In this document: positions 51,656 through 62,222 of the stretch, one piece after another
Layout: the number at the start of each line of letters is the position of its first letter
Position numbering within the stretch: the first letter of the stretch is position 1
Origin: Arsenophonus sp046530735
GTDB lineage: Bacteria > Pseudomonadota > Gammaproteobacteria > Enterobacterales > Enterobacteriaceae
Assembly: GCA_046530735.1 (NCBI GenBank)
Contig: JBHEQV010000001.1
Coordinates: forward strand, 186,001-250,000
Direction of reading: 5' to 3'
Length of the DNA: 64,000 bases
Position numbers and translations under genes: made by a program
Notes under the pieces: model-generated
The model's input: the letters and a program-made list of their open reading frames with translations, nothing else
Databases searched by the model: none
Told to the model about the DNA's origin: nothing

Positions 51656-52680
51656 ATTTATTAGTGGCATCACGGCTCTCTGCTAGGCAAATCTACGGCA
51701 GAGCTTACCTTAACTTTCAGTTCTGTATACTTTTGGAGAGTAAAACCAGTATATTAGTTATTTTGTGTAGCTAATGTCGTTAATTCTGTATGCCCTGCGG
51801 AATATCTTTACCATTGCATTCTAAAATTAAGAGCACTCGTCTTTTCCATAGGAATTCTAGAAGATGTGGTTAAGATCCATGGCTTACAGACCATATGAGA
51901 AGTTTGACTCAGTTCGCTTCCGACTCTTGATAACCATATTTACCGCAACTGGTTTCTATTACGTCTATATTTAATGATGTCGATAAATGAAGCAGCAGAT
52001 AAAGGCAATCAGACTATATCTGACAGGACGATATATGTCATCGGAATAGAAATAAACGTTAGGTGTATCGCTAAATCACATAAGTACCATATTATCAGTG
52101 CTCTTCAAATAATTGCTGTTTTAGTTTACTTACTGGCACTGGTAGAGAAGATCATGTGCTTTTCATCGATGGATAGGAGGATGCCAAATAGAGATTCGTA
52201 AAAATCAGCGGTGGCTGTAGCTCGGGGAGATACAGTTATGATAACAATTCTTTGCCGCTTTTTGCACGTTTTAAATAAGACGGTAGCAATGAGTTGTTGA
52301 AATATATTTTATTGCCGCTTTGATTTCCTAATCTTAAACACTTTAATCTCAACATTGACAATAGCGCTTTATATGGTTCATTATGACAAATAACCGTTAC
52401 GGGCGATGGCATTTTTCCGCACGTCGATAAAAAGGCAGTGCTGAATATGTCGAGCAGTATGGCTTTCGAGCACCGCCTTAACAACTCGGTGCCTATCAGC
52501 TGCCATCAGCATTACGGATAAATTCATGAAAAAGATCAGAATAATATTTCATTTACAGATTCCTGTAGAATAGACTTTTATGAGATAGAATTTTTCTATT
52601 GATGAAATCATTTACAAAATCAATTAGTAGGATACAGCCTACATCTCTAAAATCCCATATACCAGAAATGAGAATAATTC
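51656..52680 (-). mobile_element. Dead IS256-family element, copy K2, head-to-head with K1
   Basis: A reverse copy that begins inside the element at TTTATTAGTGGCATCACGGC, within the region equivalent to RESRDAANKA, and ends at its left terminal repeat, CAGAAATGAGAATAATTC. It lacks the right terminal repeat and the last 350 bp of the transposase. Together with K1 it forms a 2.1-kb inverted structure with both right ends removed. The outer 9-mers (AAAAAGGGT and CATTTATAT) do not match, so K1 and K2 came from different insertions. Confidence 0.9.
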
Positions 52681-52719
52681 CATTTATATTAATTGTCAGC
52701 ACTGAAGCAAAGAAGAAGT

Positions 52720-53165
52720 GATATTATCTAAACGCTATTTTTAAATCAATGCCTGTTTGTTTTTCTGACTCCCTCGTAAAGTAAAGCTATTTAACATACA
52801 TCGTAGATAATTAAACCATTTATTCTTGTAATGTAGTTTCGCTAGAAGACTTCTAGTAAGATTATTAAATGTTTTTCTGTAATTGGAGTTTTTTAATGAT
52901 ATCGCTGTAACCCTAATGAATCTCCACAGTGGATAGTATGTTCATTGTGAAAATGTGATGAGATATAAAATAGAATGAGTTGATTTAATACATGAATCGA
53001 GATCATCTAATAGATTATAATCAAGCAAACTAATGAAATACAGCTTTATGCTGACAGGAAGTTAGTAAAAAGTATTTTTTATCTTTATGACTATTTTCTT
53101 TTTCATGGCAATTTCACTACTATAGTGAAAATCCTTTATACAGTATAAGAAATTTCTAGAATAAT
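52720..53165 (-). mobile_element. Fragment of a dead IS1595-family element, copy 4
   Basis: Reversed, this matches the first 450 bp of the other IS1595 copies: ATACAGTATAAGAAATTTCT near 53136-53155 mirrors the left end, and ATCGCTGTAACCCTAATGAA near 52902 mirrors the TTCATTAGTGTTACAGCGAT block seen near 9158. The transposase C-terminal half is missing on the left, next to IS256 copy K2. On the right it adjoins dead pckA, whose 5' part is gone. Confidence 0.75.
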
Positions 53166-53259
53166 CTTTACAAAGATAGTCATAAACACATTTTTACTAT
53201 ACCTATAATTTAATTCTGCTCTAGATCGCATTTCTAATTTAGAAACAGTTTAAAGAAAT

Positions 53260-54215
53260 TGCTTCAATCTATTATTCCAGCAATACTAGTAAGAAGAAAG
53301 ATGTGGCTATTTTTTAGTTTATTTAATACAGGAAAAAAAACTCTTTCTACCGATTCCCTAAACATAAATTAATTAGTGATGATTATCATTGATAGAATGA
53401 TGATAATGTATTTAATTTTGAAGGTGGTTATTATGCCAACACAATAAATTTGGCTAAACAGCTCAAGACTAATATTTATAATGCTATTAAACATGATACA
53501 TTATTAGAAAATGTCACTGCTTAACTAATTGATCTGTTGATTTTAATGATGGAACAAAAATAGAAAATACTCGTGTTTCTTATCCTATCTATCATATTAA
53601 TGATATTATTAAACCGATTTTAAAATCAAATAATCTGAGAAAAATTATTTTTTCATAACCGATCTCCCATTTTTTTGTGTTTTACCGTTTTTATCTTGCT
53701 TAATACCAGAACAGACAGAGTATCACTTTTTATCCAGTTTCACCACTAAATTAGCAAAAACTAAACGCAATATTACTAAATCAACGCCAACTTTTCTAGC
53801 ATGTTTTGCCATAATTTTCTTTCTGAGATTACATCCTACTTAATATACTGAAGTATTAGCTAAGAAAATACAACCGGCTGATACAAAAAGTATATCCAGT
53901 TCATTCCGGTTAAAATGAAACTGCTAAATATATTTCAATAAATATACTCAAGTTATCATTGATGCAATCTTAAATAGGGTATATAAATAAAACGAAAACT
54001 ATAAATTTACCAGTTTTTAATTTAGCTATACCTATCAATTTGCTGGAAATAAAGAATAATATTCTGGATTTTAATTACCTATTAAGATAATAGTAATGAG
54101 AAAAGTTAAAGTTAAAGTTAAAGTTAAAGTTAAAGTTAAAGACTTAGATAAGCGTGATTATTAATCATTTAAAAAAATATACTGATACCAAAGTTGGATC
54201 GCACTTATAGAAGTT
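53260..54215 (+). pseudogene. pckA: Decayed 3' half of pckA, phosphoenolpyruvate carboxykinase
   Basis: Plus-strand frames give KKDVAIFF, a broken kinase loop (family GLSGTGKTTLS; here LFNTGKKTLST), FNFEGGYYANTINLAKQL near 53415-53470, IYNAIKHDTLLENVT near 53490-53525, ENTRVSYPIYHINDI near 53560-53605, then scattered pieces to KKYTDTKVGSHL near 54170-54210. This order matches ATP-dependent PckA. Frameshifts and stops are many, and the 5' half is absent beyond the adjoining IS1595 fragment. PckA starts gluconeogenesis from oxaloacetate. A hexamer tandem repeat lies in its last part. Confidence 0.9.
54102..54140 (+). repeat. Hexanucleotide tandem repeat (AAAGTT), about 6.5 units
   Basis: Thirty-nine bases of uninterrupted AAAGTT repeats lie inside the dead pckA, in the position of the QEKAEDLAKR region just before the C-terminal KKYTDT block. 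In the coding frame it reads alternating Val and Lys. Family members have no such run, so it arose by slippage, most likely after the gene died. It is the only perfect microsatellite of this length I noticed in the window. Confidence 0.9.
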
Positions 54216-54599
54216 GACCATAAATTATAATTTTTTGTTAAAGTCGCCACTAATAAAATAAAAGTACATAGAAAATAATAAAATGTGTAAATTTTCATTT
54301 AATTGTGAATATAAATTGCTGTTTTTATGAACTGAAAGAGACGACAAAATTTTTTCTTAAACTTTTTCTATGATCTTGTTGTTCTGTTTATTATAACTAA
54401 TAGTATATAAATCAAAAGATGTAATTTATTAAAACATTTAACCTTAAAATAAATTTTTATTCATTGTCGTGATAATAAAATTGAGCAAAAATATTAAAAA
54501 TCGACAAGAGCTAAAAACTATCAGTACAAAGATGACATAAGTAAACGGTAAAAGAAACGATCTAAGTAATCTCGTTTTTCATCTTATGCTAAAAAGGTT
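54216..54599. other. AT-rich spacer with nothing recognised
   Basis: About 380 bp between dead pckA and IS256 copy L, very AT-rich. I see no coding frame, repeat match or terminator. Confidence 0.5.
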
Positions 54600-56018
54600 G
54601 AATTATGCTCATTTTCTGTGTAAGGTTTTCGAATATACTGATGTATCTCTTACTAATTGGTTTCGTAAATGATTTCAACATCAGAAAGATAATATGCCAT
54701 GAAAAGTCTACCCTACAGATATCACGAAATAAAAATTACTTTGTTCCCTTATGTTAATTCATCTGCAATGCCTACTAGGAAACTGATAGCACCGTTCTTG
54801 AGGTAAAGTTCGAATCATGCTGTAATAACATACTGAACCCCTCCATTATCAGAGTGAGCACTGGCCGCTATACCGACGTCTATAACACAATTATTTTCCA
54901 TAGCGAACCACCCATATATGATAGTATTAGCAATGTTGAGATTACAATACCTAAGACCAGAGGGATCGTAGTGGCAACAGAATATGCTTCAATAGCTTCT
55001 TGCTACTATTTATTTAAAACGTGTAAAAATCGAAGAAGAGTTGTTATCATGCCATGCCCTGTATATGCGGAGACATTAGCTTACCGGTGATTTTTTACAC
55101 AGCCATGATGCGTGCTTATCGGTGAAAATACATAATCTCTCTGTAGCACTATCAGTAGACTGAAACAGTAATGCCTTGAAGAGCATTCACAATATGGTAC
55201 TTGCGTGATTTAGAGATATACCTAACGTTTATTCTTAGATGAAGGCATATGTTATTCTGCAAGGCAAGCTGATCGCCTCTTTCTGATTAGTTATATTGGC
55301 AGCACTGTGCGCATGGATGTAAAGGAGCTACTTGCGGTAGAAGATGGTTATTGAGAGTTCAGAAGCAACCTAGTGGGTAACTTTCAATGGCTGGTGAGCA
55401 CGGATCCTTAATCGTATCTTCCAGATTTGGCTACGGGATAGGTACCTTTAGTTTTAGAATGCAATGGGGAAAGATATTCACGAGCATGTAGCGCAAACGT
55501 CGTTGGATGCACAAAATAGTTAATGCACCGCCTTCACTCCATAAAAACATTGAATCTAAAATTAAAATGTGGTGGGGAAGCTGCAGAAAATTTAGCTAGT
55601 AGAAGAGAGTCGCGATTTCTATAATAAAGCCTTTAATGGTTTGCTGACAAGGTTTTTAGCGTATCCTACAGCGATTAAAAAAAGCTGGATAAAGAGCGAG
55701 AGGAGCTGTTGACATTCCTATGACTTCCGTAAGCACGCTGCGCATTAATAAGAATAAAAAATTTGATTGAATTAACTTTTTTCAGTAGTAATGCTATGAC
55801 TTATGCGCGAAGCGTAAAGCAACTGTGGCTCAAGAAAAGCAATCATTTCAATGATATTTAACTTGCTTTTACTCAAAATAGCTGGAACCGAGCTAAGGGA
55901 TTTAATTTACTGACACTAGTAGTAAACAAAATTCAATTTAAGGATAAAAAGCAAATTCACGAAGTATTAGCGTGGAATGTAGCTTGACCGTCATGGATCA
56001 GATTTACCAATCATCCTC
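54600..56018 (+). mobile_element. Dead IS256-family element, copy L
   Basis: A full-length plus-strand copy. It opens GAATTATGCTCATTTTCTGT, a close match to the reconstructed left end, and closes near CAGATTTACCAATCATCCTC. Readable transposase pieces include YLFKTCKNRRRVVIM near 55010 and a GKDIHEHVAQ-like stretch. Stops and indels are dense. No clear duplication is seen in the flanks. The open frame at 54854-55090 belongs to it. Confidence 0.9.
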
Positions 56019-56479
56019 TAATTTAAGGATGATGTAATAGTTAGAAATATTGAAGTATTATGCTTACTTTTAAGCGCAGTATTTAGCTAAAATTATGATT
56101 TTTTCATTAACATGAATATTATTCAATATATATTTTACCGATTTTAATTGATTCAAAAACATTAATATTTTTTATTAATGTTGACTTACTTGAATTTTAG
56201 AATGACGATGGTGATAACTTACTCTTTTTGAGATCTATCGAACAATTAGAAGGACCCTGACTGTCCACCATACTATTTATAAACTTTTTAAAAAGGTTAT
56301 TAATAGTCCTTTTTTTTTCAAAAAAGCTAGCCACATAATCTATATAAATTATTATAAATTTATTTTTAAAAAATAAATTTATAATAAAAATATCATTAAC
56401 TAAATTTAATGATAAATATTAATAAATAAGATAAAACCATATCATCGATAGTTAAGAACATGATAATAATTAATATATG
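56019..56479. other. AT-rich region downstream of lnt, no gene
   Basis: About 460 bp. A perfect 8-bp inverted repeat, ATCATCCT and AGGATGAT, sits at the left edge (56010-56033) without a T-run. AAATAAATTTATAATAAAAA-type runs follow. No coding frame was recognised. Confidence 0.45.
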
Positions 56480-58018
56480 CTAAATTGATTGGTTTTTTTT
56501 TCTTAATAAAAATGTCAATATGATAAATAGAGCAACTAATCCCCACATAGGCCAGTTACTCCAGCGTGCATAAGGTGTAAGACCAAATGTCGGTGTTACC
56601 TCAGCGCTTAATACTGAGCGAGTAAATTGAGGAAGCTCTGCCTGAATATCTCCATTAGGTGTAATCACTGCGGTAACACCATTATTAGTAGCACGCAATA
56701 ATGGCCGACCAAGCTCAAGTGCACGCATGCGCGCCATTTGAAAGTGTTGCCATGGACCGATAGAATGCCCAAACCATGCATCATTTGAAACTGTCAATAA
56801 AAAATCGGTATCTGATTTAAAGTTATCTCTAACTTGGGTGCCTAAAATAATTTCATAGCAGATAGCAGCAGTCAGATTAATATTGCCAGCAGTTAACTGC
56901 TGTTGCTTATAATTACCACGACTAAAACCTGACATTGGTAAATTAAATAAAGGGGAAATTGGCCGAAGAATATTTTTTAATGGCACAAATTCGCCAAAAG
57001 GCACCAAGTGGTGCTTCTGATAACGATTGCTGGTTGGATATTGATAAGGTTTATTATCTCCTAACACAATAATACTATTAAAAAAATTGCTCACTCCCCG
57101 TGTGCTTAGTTTAGCATCAACAATACCAGTAATTAAGCGAGTATTTTGTAAGCGTAGAAGCTTATCTAATGAGATCAGCCAACCGTTATTATCTGATTCG
57201 ATTGAGGGAATAGCGGACTCAGGCCAGATAACGATTTTAGCGTTACCAAAATAAGGTTTAGAGAGATCGAGATAGGTAGTTATAGTTTGTTCGAGAAATC
57301 CTGGTTGCCATTTTAAATTTTGCAGAATATTACCTTGAACTAAAACAATTTGTGTTTTTTTTTCTGTAACTGGGGTAAACCATTGATAATTCTTAATTAT
57401 TAAAGGTAAAAATAATAAAATAATTGCTGAAATTAGAGGAACAACTCGGCGTTTTATGCAAGCAAAAACTAAGCAGCTACTAATAATCATCAGTAGCAAT
57501 GTTATCATCTCAACACCAAATATCGGTGCGATAGCTTTTAGTGGCCCATCGATTTGACTATAACCAAATTGTAACCAAGGAAAACCAGTTAATATACAAC
57601 CACGTAAATATTCAGTTATTTGCCATATTACTGGCGCGGCAAAAATAAAGCGAGTAATATTAATCCGTGGAAAAAATTGATTAAGTAGATAAGCAAATAA
57701 CGCAGGATAAAGTGATAAATACCCTGCTAGTAATATGACTAAAAAGATATTAACCACCAATGGCATACCACCAAAATCAGCGATACTGACATAAACCCAG
57801 TTAATATCACTACCAAATAAACTAATTCCCCAACAAAATGCTATTAAACTTGCTTGTTTGCTTGAACGATTAACAATTAGCAACTGTAAGCCAAAAAGAG
57901 AGAAAAGAGCAGCTAACCAAATATCAAAAGGTGAAAAAGCCAATGTTCCACAGAGCCCGAAGATTAAGGCAGATAAGATTCTTAGCCTCTGATGTTGATA
58001 GAATGGAATTTTATTCAT
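56480..58018 (-). CDS. lnt: Apolipoprotein N-acyltransferase
   Basis: A 512-residue inner-membrane enzyme, the same length as in E. coli, that adds the third acyl chain to lipoproteins. Six or more hydrophobic segments occupy about residues 12-210. The periplasmic nitrilase domain follows with the catalytic triad at the E. coli positions: Glu267 in VIWPESAIP, Lys335 in RYQKHHLVPFGEF and Cys387 in AAICYEI. The essential-loop SNDAWFGHSIGPWQHFQMAR is also intact. The start is 5 bp after the corC stop, so it is cotranscribed in a ybeZ-ybeY-corC-lnt operon whose first gene is dead. It fits the retained lipoprotein LptE. Confidence 0.97.
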   Translation of the reverse strand: MNKIPFYQHQRLRILSALIFGLCGTLAFSPFDIWLAALFSLFGLQLLIVNRSSKQASLIAFCWGISLFGSDINWVYVSIADFGGMPLVVNIFLVILLAGYLSLYPALFAYLLNQFFPRINITRFIFAAPVIWQITEYLRGCILTGFPWLQFGYSQIDGPLKAIAPIFGVEMITLLLMIISSCLVFACIKRRVVPLISAIILLFLPLIIKNYQWFTPVTEKKTQIVLVQGNILQNLKWQPGFLEQTITTYLDLSKPYFGNAKIVIWPESAIPSIESDNNGWLISLDKLLRLQNTRLITGIVDAKLSTRGVSNFFNSIIVLGDNKPYQYPTSNRYQKHHLVPFGEFVPLKNILRPISPLFNLPMSGFSRGNYKQQQLTAGNINLTAAICYEIILGTQVRDNFKSDTDFLLTVSNDAWFGHSIGPWQHFQMARMRALELGRPLLRATNNGVTAVITPNGDIQAELPQFTRSVLSAEVTPTFGLTPYARWSNWPMWGLVALFIILTFLLRKKNQSI

Positions 58019-58023
58019 TAAAA

Positions 58024-58902
58024 TTATTCTTCTGCAAGATTTGGAATGGGTCCTTCATCAGGAATTTTTACCTGAACTTGAATAATTTTACGACTATCAG
58101 CAATACTAATTTTAAAAATATAACCATCAATAGTTATGATTTCTCCTCGAGAAGGCAAATGCCCGAATGCTTGCATCACCAAACCACCAATGGTATCAAT
58201 TTCTTCATCGTTAAAGTGCGTCCCAAATGCTTTGTTGAAATAATCAATTTGGGTTAGTGCACGAACAGAATAAGCATATTTACTTAGTTGACGAATATCA
58301 ATGTCTTCATCATCATCATACTCGTCTTCAATCTCACCAACAATTAATTCAAGAATGTCTTCGATTGTCACTAAGCCGGAAACGCCACCAAATTCATCGA
58401 TAACAATTGCCATATGATAACGTTGTGAACGAAACTCTTTTAATAACAAATCAACTCGTTTGCTTTCAGGAACAACAACAGCGGGACGTAATACTTTATC
58501 GATATTGAAAGGTTCAGCATCAGTACGCATAAATGGTAGCAAATCTTTAGCCATCAATAGACCTTCAATATGATCTTTATCTTCACTAATTACTGGAAAA
58601 CGAGAATGTGCTGAGTCGATAATCACATCAAGGCAATCATCTAATAATTGATTTCGTTTTAAGGTTACTATCTGAGAGCGTGGGATCATAATATCCCGAA
58701 CACGCTCATCAGAAATATTCATTACCCCTTCAAGCATTTCTCTAGTATCAGGATCAATAACATCTTTTTGCTCTGAATCACGAATGAGTTCAACTAAGTC
58801 ATCACGATTTTTAAGTTCACCGTGAAATAATTGATTAAGACGCTCAAAAAAACTCTTTTTCGAGTAATTATTATCATTGTTTGCAGGATGCTCGTCGCTC
58901 AT
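58024..58902 (-). CDS. corC: CorC/YbeX CBS-domain protein
   Basis: A 292-residue protein, identical in length to E. coli YbeX. A short acidic N-terminus (MSDEHPANNDNN) leads to a helical region, then paired CBS domains from about 65 to 190, opening DERVRDIMIPRSQIVTL near 70 and including DSAHSRFPVI and FGGVSGLVTIEDILELIVGEIEDE. A C-terminal CorC_HlyC transporter-associated domain closes the protein. It has been tied to magnesium and cobalt efflux, and more recent work on the family points to ribosome-related effects together with YbeY; the exact role is open. It lies 83 bp after ybeY and 5 bp before lnt. Confidence 0.95.
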   Translation of the reverse strand: MSDEHPANNDNNYSKKSFFERLNQLFHGELKNRDDLVELIRDSEQKDVIDPDTREMLEGVMNISDERVRDIMIPRSQIVTLKRNQLLDDCLDVIIDSAHSRFPVISEDKDHIEGLLMAKDLLPFMRTDAEPFNIDKVLRPAVVVPESKRVDLLLKEFRSQRYHMAIVIDEFGGVSGLVTIEDILELIVGEIEDEYDDDEDIDIRQLSKYAYSVRALTQIDYFNKAFGTHFNDEEIDTIGGLVMQAFGHLPSRGEIITIDGYIFKISIADSRKIIQVQVKIPDEGPIPNLAEE

Positions 58903-58985
58903 GGCGTTTTATTAAAATTTCTCTAAGTAGTTTATTGTATCAATTGTTTAACATAAAAGTACCATTATAGTTACGCCTTTTCATG

Positions 58986-59438
58986 CTAATAAGGATCAGG
59001 ATAACCTAATTTTTTCATAATTTCAGTTTCTATTATTTCCATTTCTTCTGCCTCAAAGTTATTTTGATGCTCATAACCCAATAGATGAAGACAACCATGT
59101 ATTACCATATGCGCCCAGTAAGCATCATGTTTTTTTTGTTGTTCAATCGCTTCTTTTTCAACAACTTTACGACAAATAATCAAATCACCGAGTAAAGGTA
59201 ATTTAATATTGTCTGGCGCTTTAAATGGAAAGGATAACACATTTGTTGGTTTATCTTTTCCTCGATATATTCTATTTAAATGTTGGCTTTCTGCCATATC
59301 AACAATACGAATTGTAATTTCACTTTCAGATTGAAATTGTGGCAGAAAAACCTCAAGCCAATATTGGAATGTTGTTTTACTGGGTAATCCATTATGATTG
59401 CTACAGGCCAACTGGAGATCAAGAATAACTGATTGCAA
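58986..59438 (-). CDS. ybeY: Endoribonuclease YbeY, rRNA maturation factor
   Basis: A 150-residue zinc metalloprotein (E. coli 155) needed for 16S rRNA 3'-end processing and ribosome quality control. The zinc motif HGCLHLLGYEH supplies His114, His118 and His124, the same numbers as in E. coli. YRGKDKPTNVLSFPF near 58-72 and LLGDLIICRKVVEKEA near 82-97 are also typical. The last few residues are shorter than in E. coli. In relatives ybeZ is translated just before ybeY; here ybeZ is dead, so ybeY is expressed without its ATPase partner. A new or surviving promoter must lie in the ybeZ remnant. Confidence 0.96.
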   Translation of the reverse strand: MQSVILDLQLACSNHNGLPSKTTFQYWLEVFLPQFQSESEITIRIVDMAESQHLNRIYRGKDKPTNVLSFPFKAPDNIKLPLLGDLIICRKVVEKEAIEQQKKHDAYWAHMVIHGCLHLLGYEHQNNFEAEEMEIIETEIMKKLGYPDPY

Positions 59439-59474
59439 GTAAATATTTCCTTTTCTATAGGGGAGTCCTCTGTG

Positions 59475-60500
59475 ATGGCTCTTTTATTGACAAAGTAACT
59501 GTTTCATTTCTTATTCTTTTTCCTAGTTTTAGTAAACAATAACCACTTTTATCACTAGAGGATTTTCTACATCATCACTATGAAGAAATTAAAACTAAGT
59601 TCTTTAACTTCAGAAAGCACTTCAATTGCCTAGAATAAATCTGATTTTATAGCCACTACTCAGATCAATTTTAGTTACATCACTTGGTATTTTATGATCA
59701 CGATTTCAGAGTTAAAATCAATACACGGATCAGAAATATTTCATCTATTTAATTGTGGTCTTCTGATTTTTATCAAGAATGAAAATCTAACTAAAGATGC
59801 AACTTTGCATATATGGCGCTAATGGTGGGTGCTACTTCAATCACATTGCGCGTTCAATCAATTTTTTTGCTTTTTCAAAATCCAGTATTTCAAATAATGC
59901 ATCATAAAGAGGTCCTAAATAAGGATTAACTTTTTTGACTGAAATCACCTGGCAAAAAGTTGAGTTTTTTGCTGACCTTGACGACGGGGCGCGAGTAAGT
60001 ATAATATGGCTATTTATTTATCTTCTAAAGCATAAATTGCAACAACCATAAAATAGGTTTTACCTAGTTCTTCAGAACCAATTTCGAAACTAATGTCATG
60101 TTATATATATTAGCAATATATTAATCCTGATTGCCGCAGATACTTTGATAACATCCCGTTTGATTTTAATATTTGCAAATTTGTCATAATTATCAAACGT
60201 TTTAACAAATTGCTCAAGAAATTAATTTTCTATTATAAATAAGTGGATTTGTTCAAGGATAATGCCACGTACAAGAACTATATCAAGATATAGCAGCATA
60301 AAATACTTCTAACTTCGTTAATATTAAGTAGTTTACTAATCAATTTGGCTCGGTTATTTTAAGATTGATTTCAATACCTAATCATCTGTACTTAAACTAC
60401 TTTATATTATTATTGAATAGCCTACAAAGGCTAATTAACTGTTGATTATCGACTAGTTCTAAAAATATTTCGCTACCGAGAATTTAAGATTATCTTTTAG
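59475..60500 (-). pseudogene. ybeZ: Decayed ybeZ (phoH-like ATPase)
   Basis: Minus-strand frames in order: EIFLELVDNQQLISLCRLF near 60465 (YbeZ: LEPADNARLLSLCGPF), NNNIK and LGIEINLKI, a long gap, IARIILTRPVVK near 60010, LNFLPGDFSQKVNPYLGPLYDALFEILDFEKAKKLIER between about 59965 and 59850, IEVAPT near 59835, and a C-terminal piece like NFLHSDDVENPLVIKVVIVY near 59540. The Walker A region is not readable. Stops and frameshifts are numerous. YbeZ is a PhoH-type ATPase that works with YbeY. It sits where the E. coli operon places it, between miaB and ybeY. Confidence 0.92.
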
Positions 60501-60539
60501 AGTCATTGAATCTCTCTATTAATATTAAGGTTAGTAATT

Positions 60540-60815
60540 TATTACATCAAGATCATCTTACTTTGCGTATCTAGGAAATAACTGATTCAAGTGATTATTG
60601 GCTTCTTAACACCATACTATCTTCTATTTTAATTACTATATCGCGTAAATAATTACGATAGAGATAGATAATTTCGACATCAACAAACTTTCCGATCATA
60701 TTTTACGTATCTTCGAAAGATACTATTAAATTATTTCGGCATAGCCGAAAAGTTTCCGTAATATTTTTATGAAAAAGTCCTTCTTTAACTAAGATACGTT
60801 GAATAACTACTTAAC
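60540..60815 (-). pseudogene. miaB: miaB pseudogene, C-terminal part beyond the IS256 insertion
   Basis: The minus strand reads QRILVKEGLFHKN (MiaB: QRILVEGTSRKS), then NNLIVSFEDT and [11 protein letters not shown] near 60710-60680, which match the TRAM-domain end of MiaB ([32 protein letters not shown]), followed by RNYLRDIVIKIED and SLESVI. Internal stops are present. This is the 3' continuation of the miaB remnant at 62223-63415, separated from it by IS256 copy M. Confidence 0.88.
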
Positions 60816-62222
60816 GAGTTATGCTCATTTATGGTATATGGAGTTTTAGAGATAATAGCGTATCCTGCTGATTAATTTTTTGGATAATTTCAATAACAGA
60901 GAGATGATATGCCATGAAAAGCTTATCCTCTATAGTATCCGCGAAACTAGATATTACCTCTGACATCTCCTTGCATAAACTTATTCGTAATGTTGACGGG
61001 AGCTTATAGCATCGCTGTTGAGGATGAGTTCTAAGGCAATGCTGCAACAACATGTTCAACGCGTCTTGTCAACGTGGGGAATCTATGCCATCGCCCGTAA
61101 CGGTTATTTGCCCCGAGAATCTACAAGACTGATATTGGTGATATTGAGATTAAAGCACCTAATGTTAAATGGGATAGGCAGCAGTAATAGAATATCTTTC
61201 AACAGCTCATTACTAGCGCCTTATCTAAAACGTGCAAAAAGAAGGTAAAAGTTGCTACTATAATTTTAACTGTTAAAAATCCATCCTTCCAACTATGATT
61301 TTTATGAAGCTCTATAAGCACTTCTTAGTATAAAAAGAAAATGATCTCCTGCTAGTACCATCAGGAGATTGGAACAGGAATGACTTGAAGAACATTGGCA
61401 ATGCTAGTACGTAATTTACGTGATACACCACTTACGTTTATTTTTATTCTGATGGTATATGCAGGCCTGTTAGGCAAACTAATCGTCTTTACCTGCTTGG
61501 TTATATCCGGCGCGAGACTACTGCACATGAATATAAGGAGCTAAATTGCGGTAGAAGATGCTTATCGAGAGTTAGAAGCGAACTAGCTAAACTTCTCAAT
61601 AATTTGTAAACGCGCATGGTTTAACTGTATCTCTCAGGGCTTAGTACTGAGGATGCGGTGCTTAGTTTTTTAGAATGCAATGGAAAAGATATTTCCAGAT
61701 ATGCAACAGGAACGCTGCTAGTACATAAAATAGCTAATGCACTTGGTTTCACTTCCTAAAAGAATGGAGCACTGAAAGTTAAAGGTGAGCTGTTAGAGTC
61801 TGATTAGTAGAGAGTTATGATGCCATTAATAAAGCCTAATATTTTTGGTAAAATTTTTAGCGAAATACTATACTAAATCTATGAGGAAGTTGAAGAAAGA
61901 TTGATAATAATGGCTGGTATTCTATGCTTTTCTGTCAGTGTACTGGTCGTCAATAAGAACGACAAAGGCGATTGAATTGACTTTTTTTTGCGAGAATGAG
62001 ACTACAAAGCGAAGTGGGAAAAATTGTGATTTAAGAATAAAAATCCTTTTAATAGTATTTAAGCTACTCCTGTATATTCATAAGAGCTGGAACTAATTAA
62101 AGGAGGATTTGACTTGTTATCATGGTGGTAAATAATATCCAATTTAAGGATGAAGAATAGATTTACAAAATTTCAGAGTAGAATATAGTCTGATCACTAT
62201 ACACCAAAGTTACCAATAGCTC
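60816..62222 (+). mobile_element. Dead IS256-family element, copy M, inserted in miaB
   Basis: A full-length plus-strand copy starting GAGTTATGCTCATTTATGGT and ending AAAGTTACCAATAGCTC. It splits miaB between the INQQ and QRILV segments. Flanking 9-mers CTACTTAAC and CTATTCAAT differ only by three C/T transitions, so this is a decayed 9-bp target duplication. Readable pieces include PYLKRAKRR near 61225 and EVEERLIIMAGIL-like frames near 61900. The open frame at 61018-61248 is a surviving piece of its transposase. Confidence 0.93.

Noticed and set aside
53378..53410. A second Fur-like string around GATGATTATCATTGATAGAATG
   Set aside because: It lies inside pckA coding remnants and matches the expected coding sequence there, so the similarity is incidental.
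56010..56033. 8-bp hairpin at the edge of IS256 copy L as a terminator
   Set aside because: It has no T-run, and similar CATCC...GGATG strings occur inside the IS itself.
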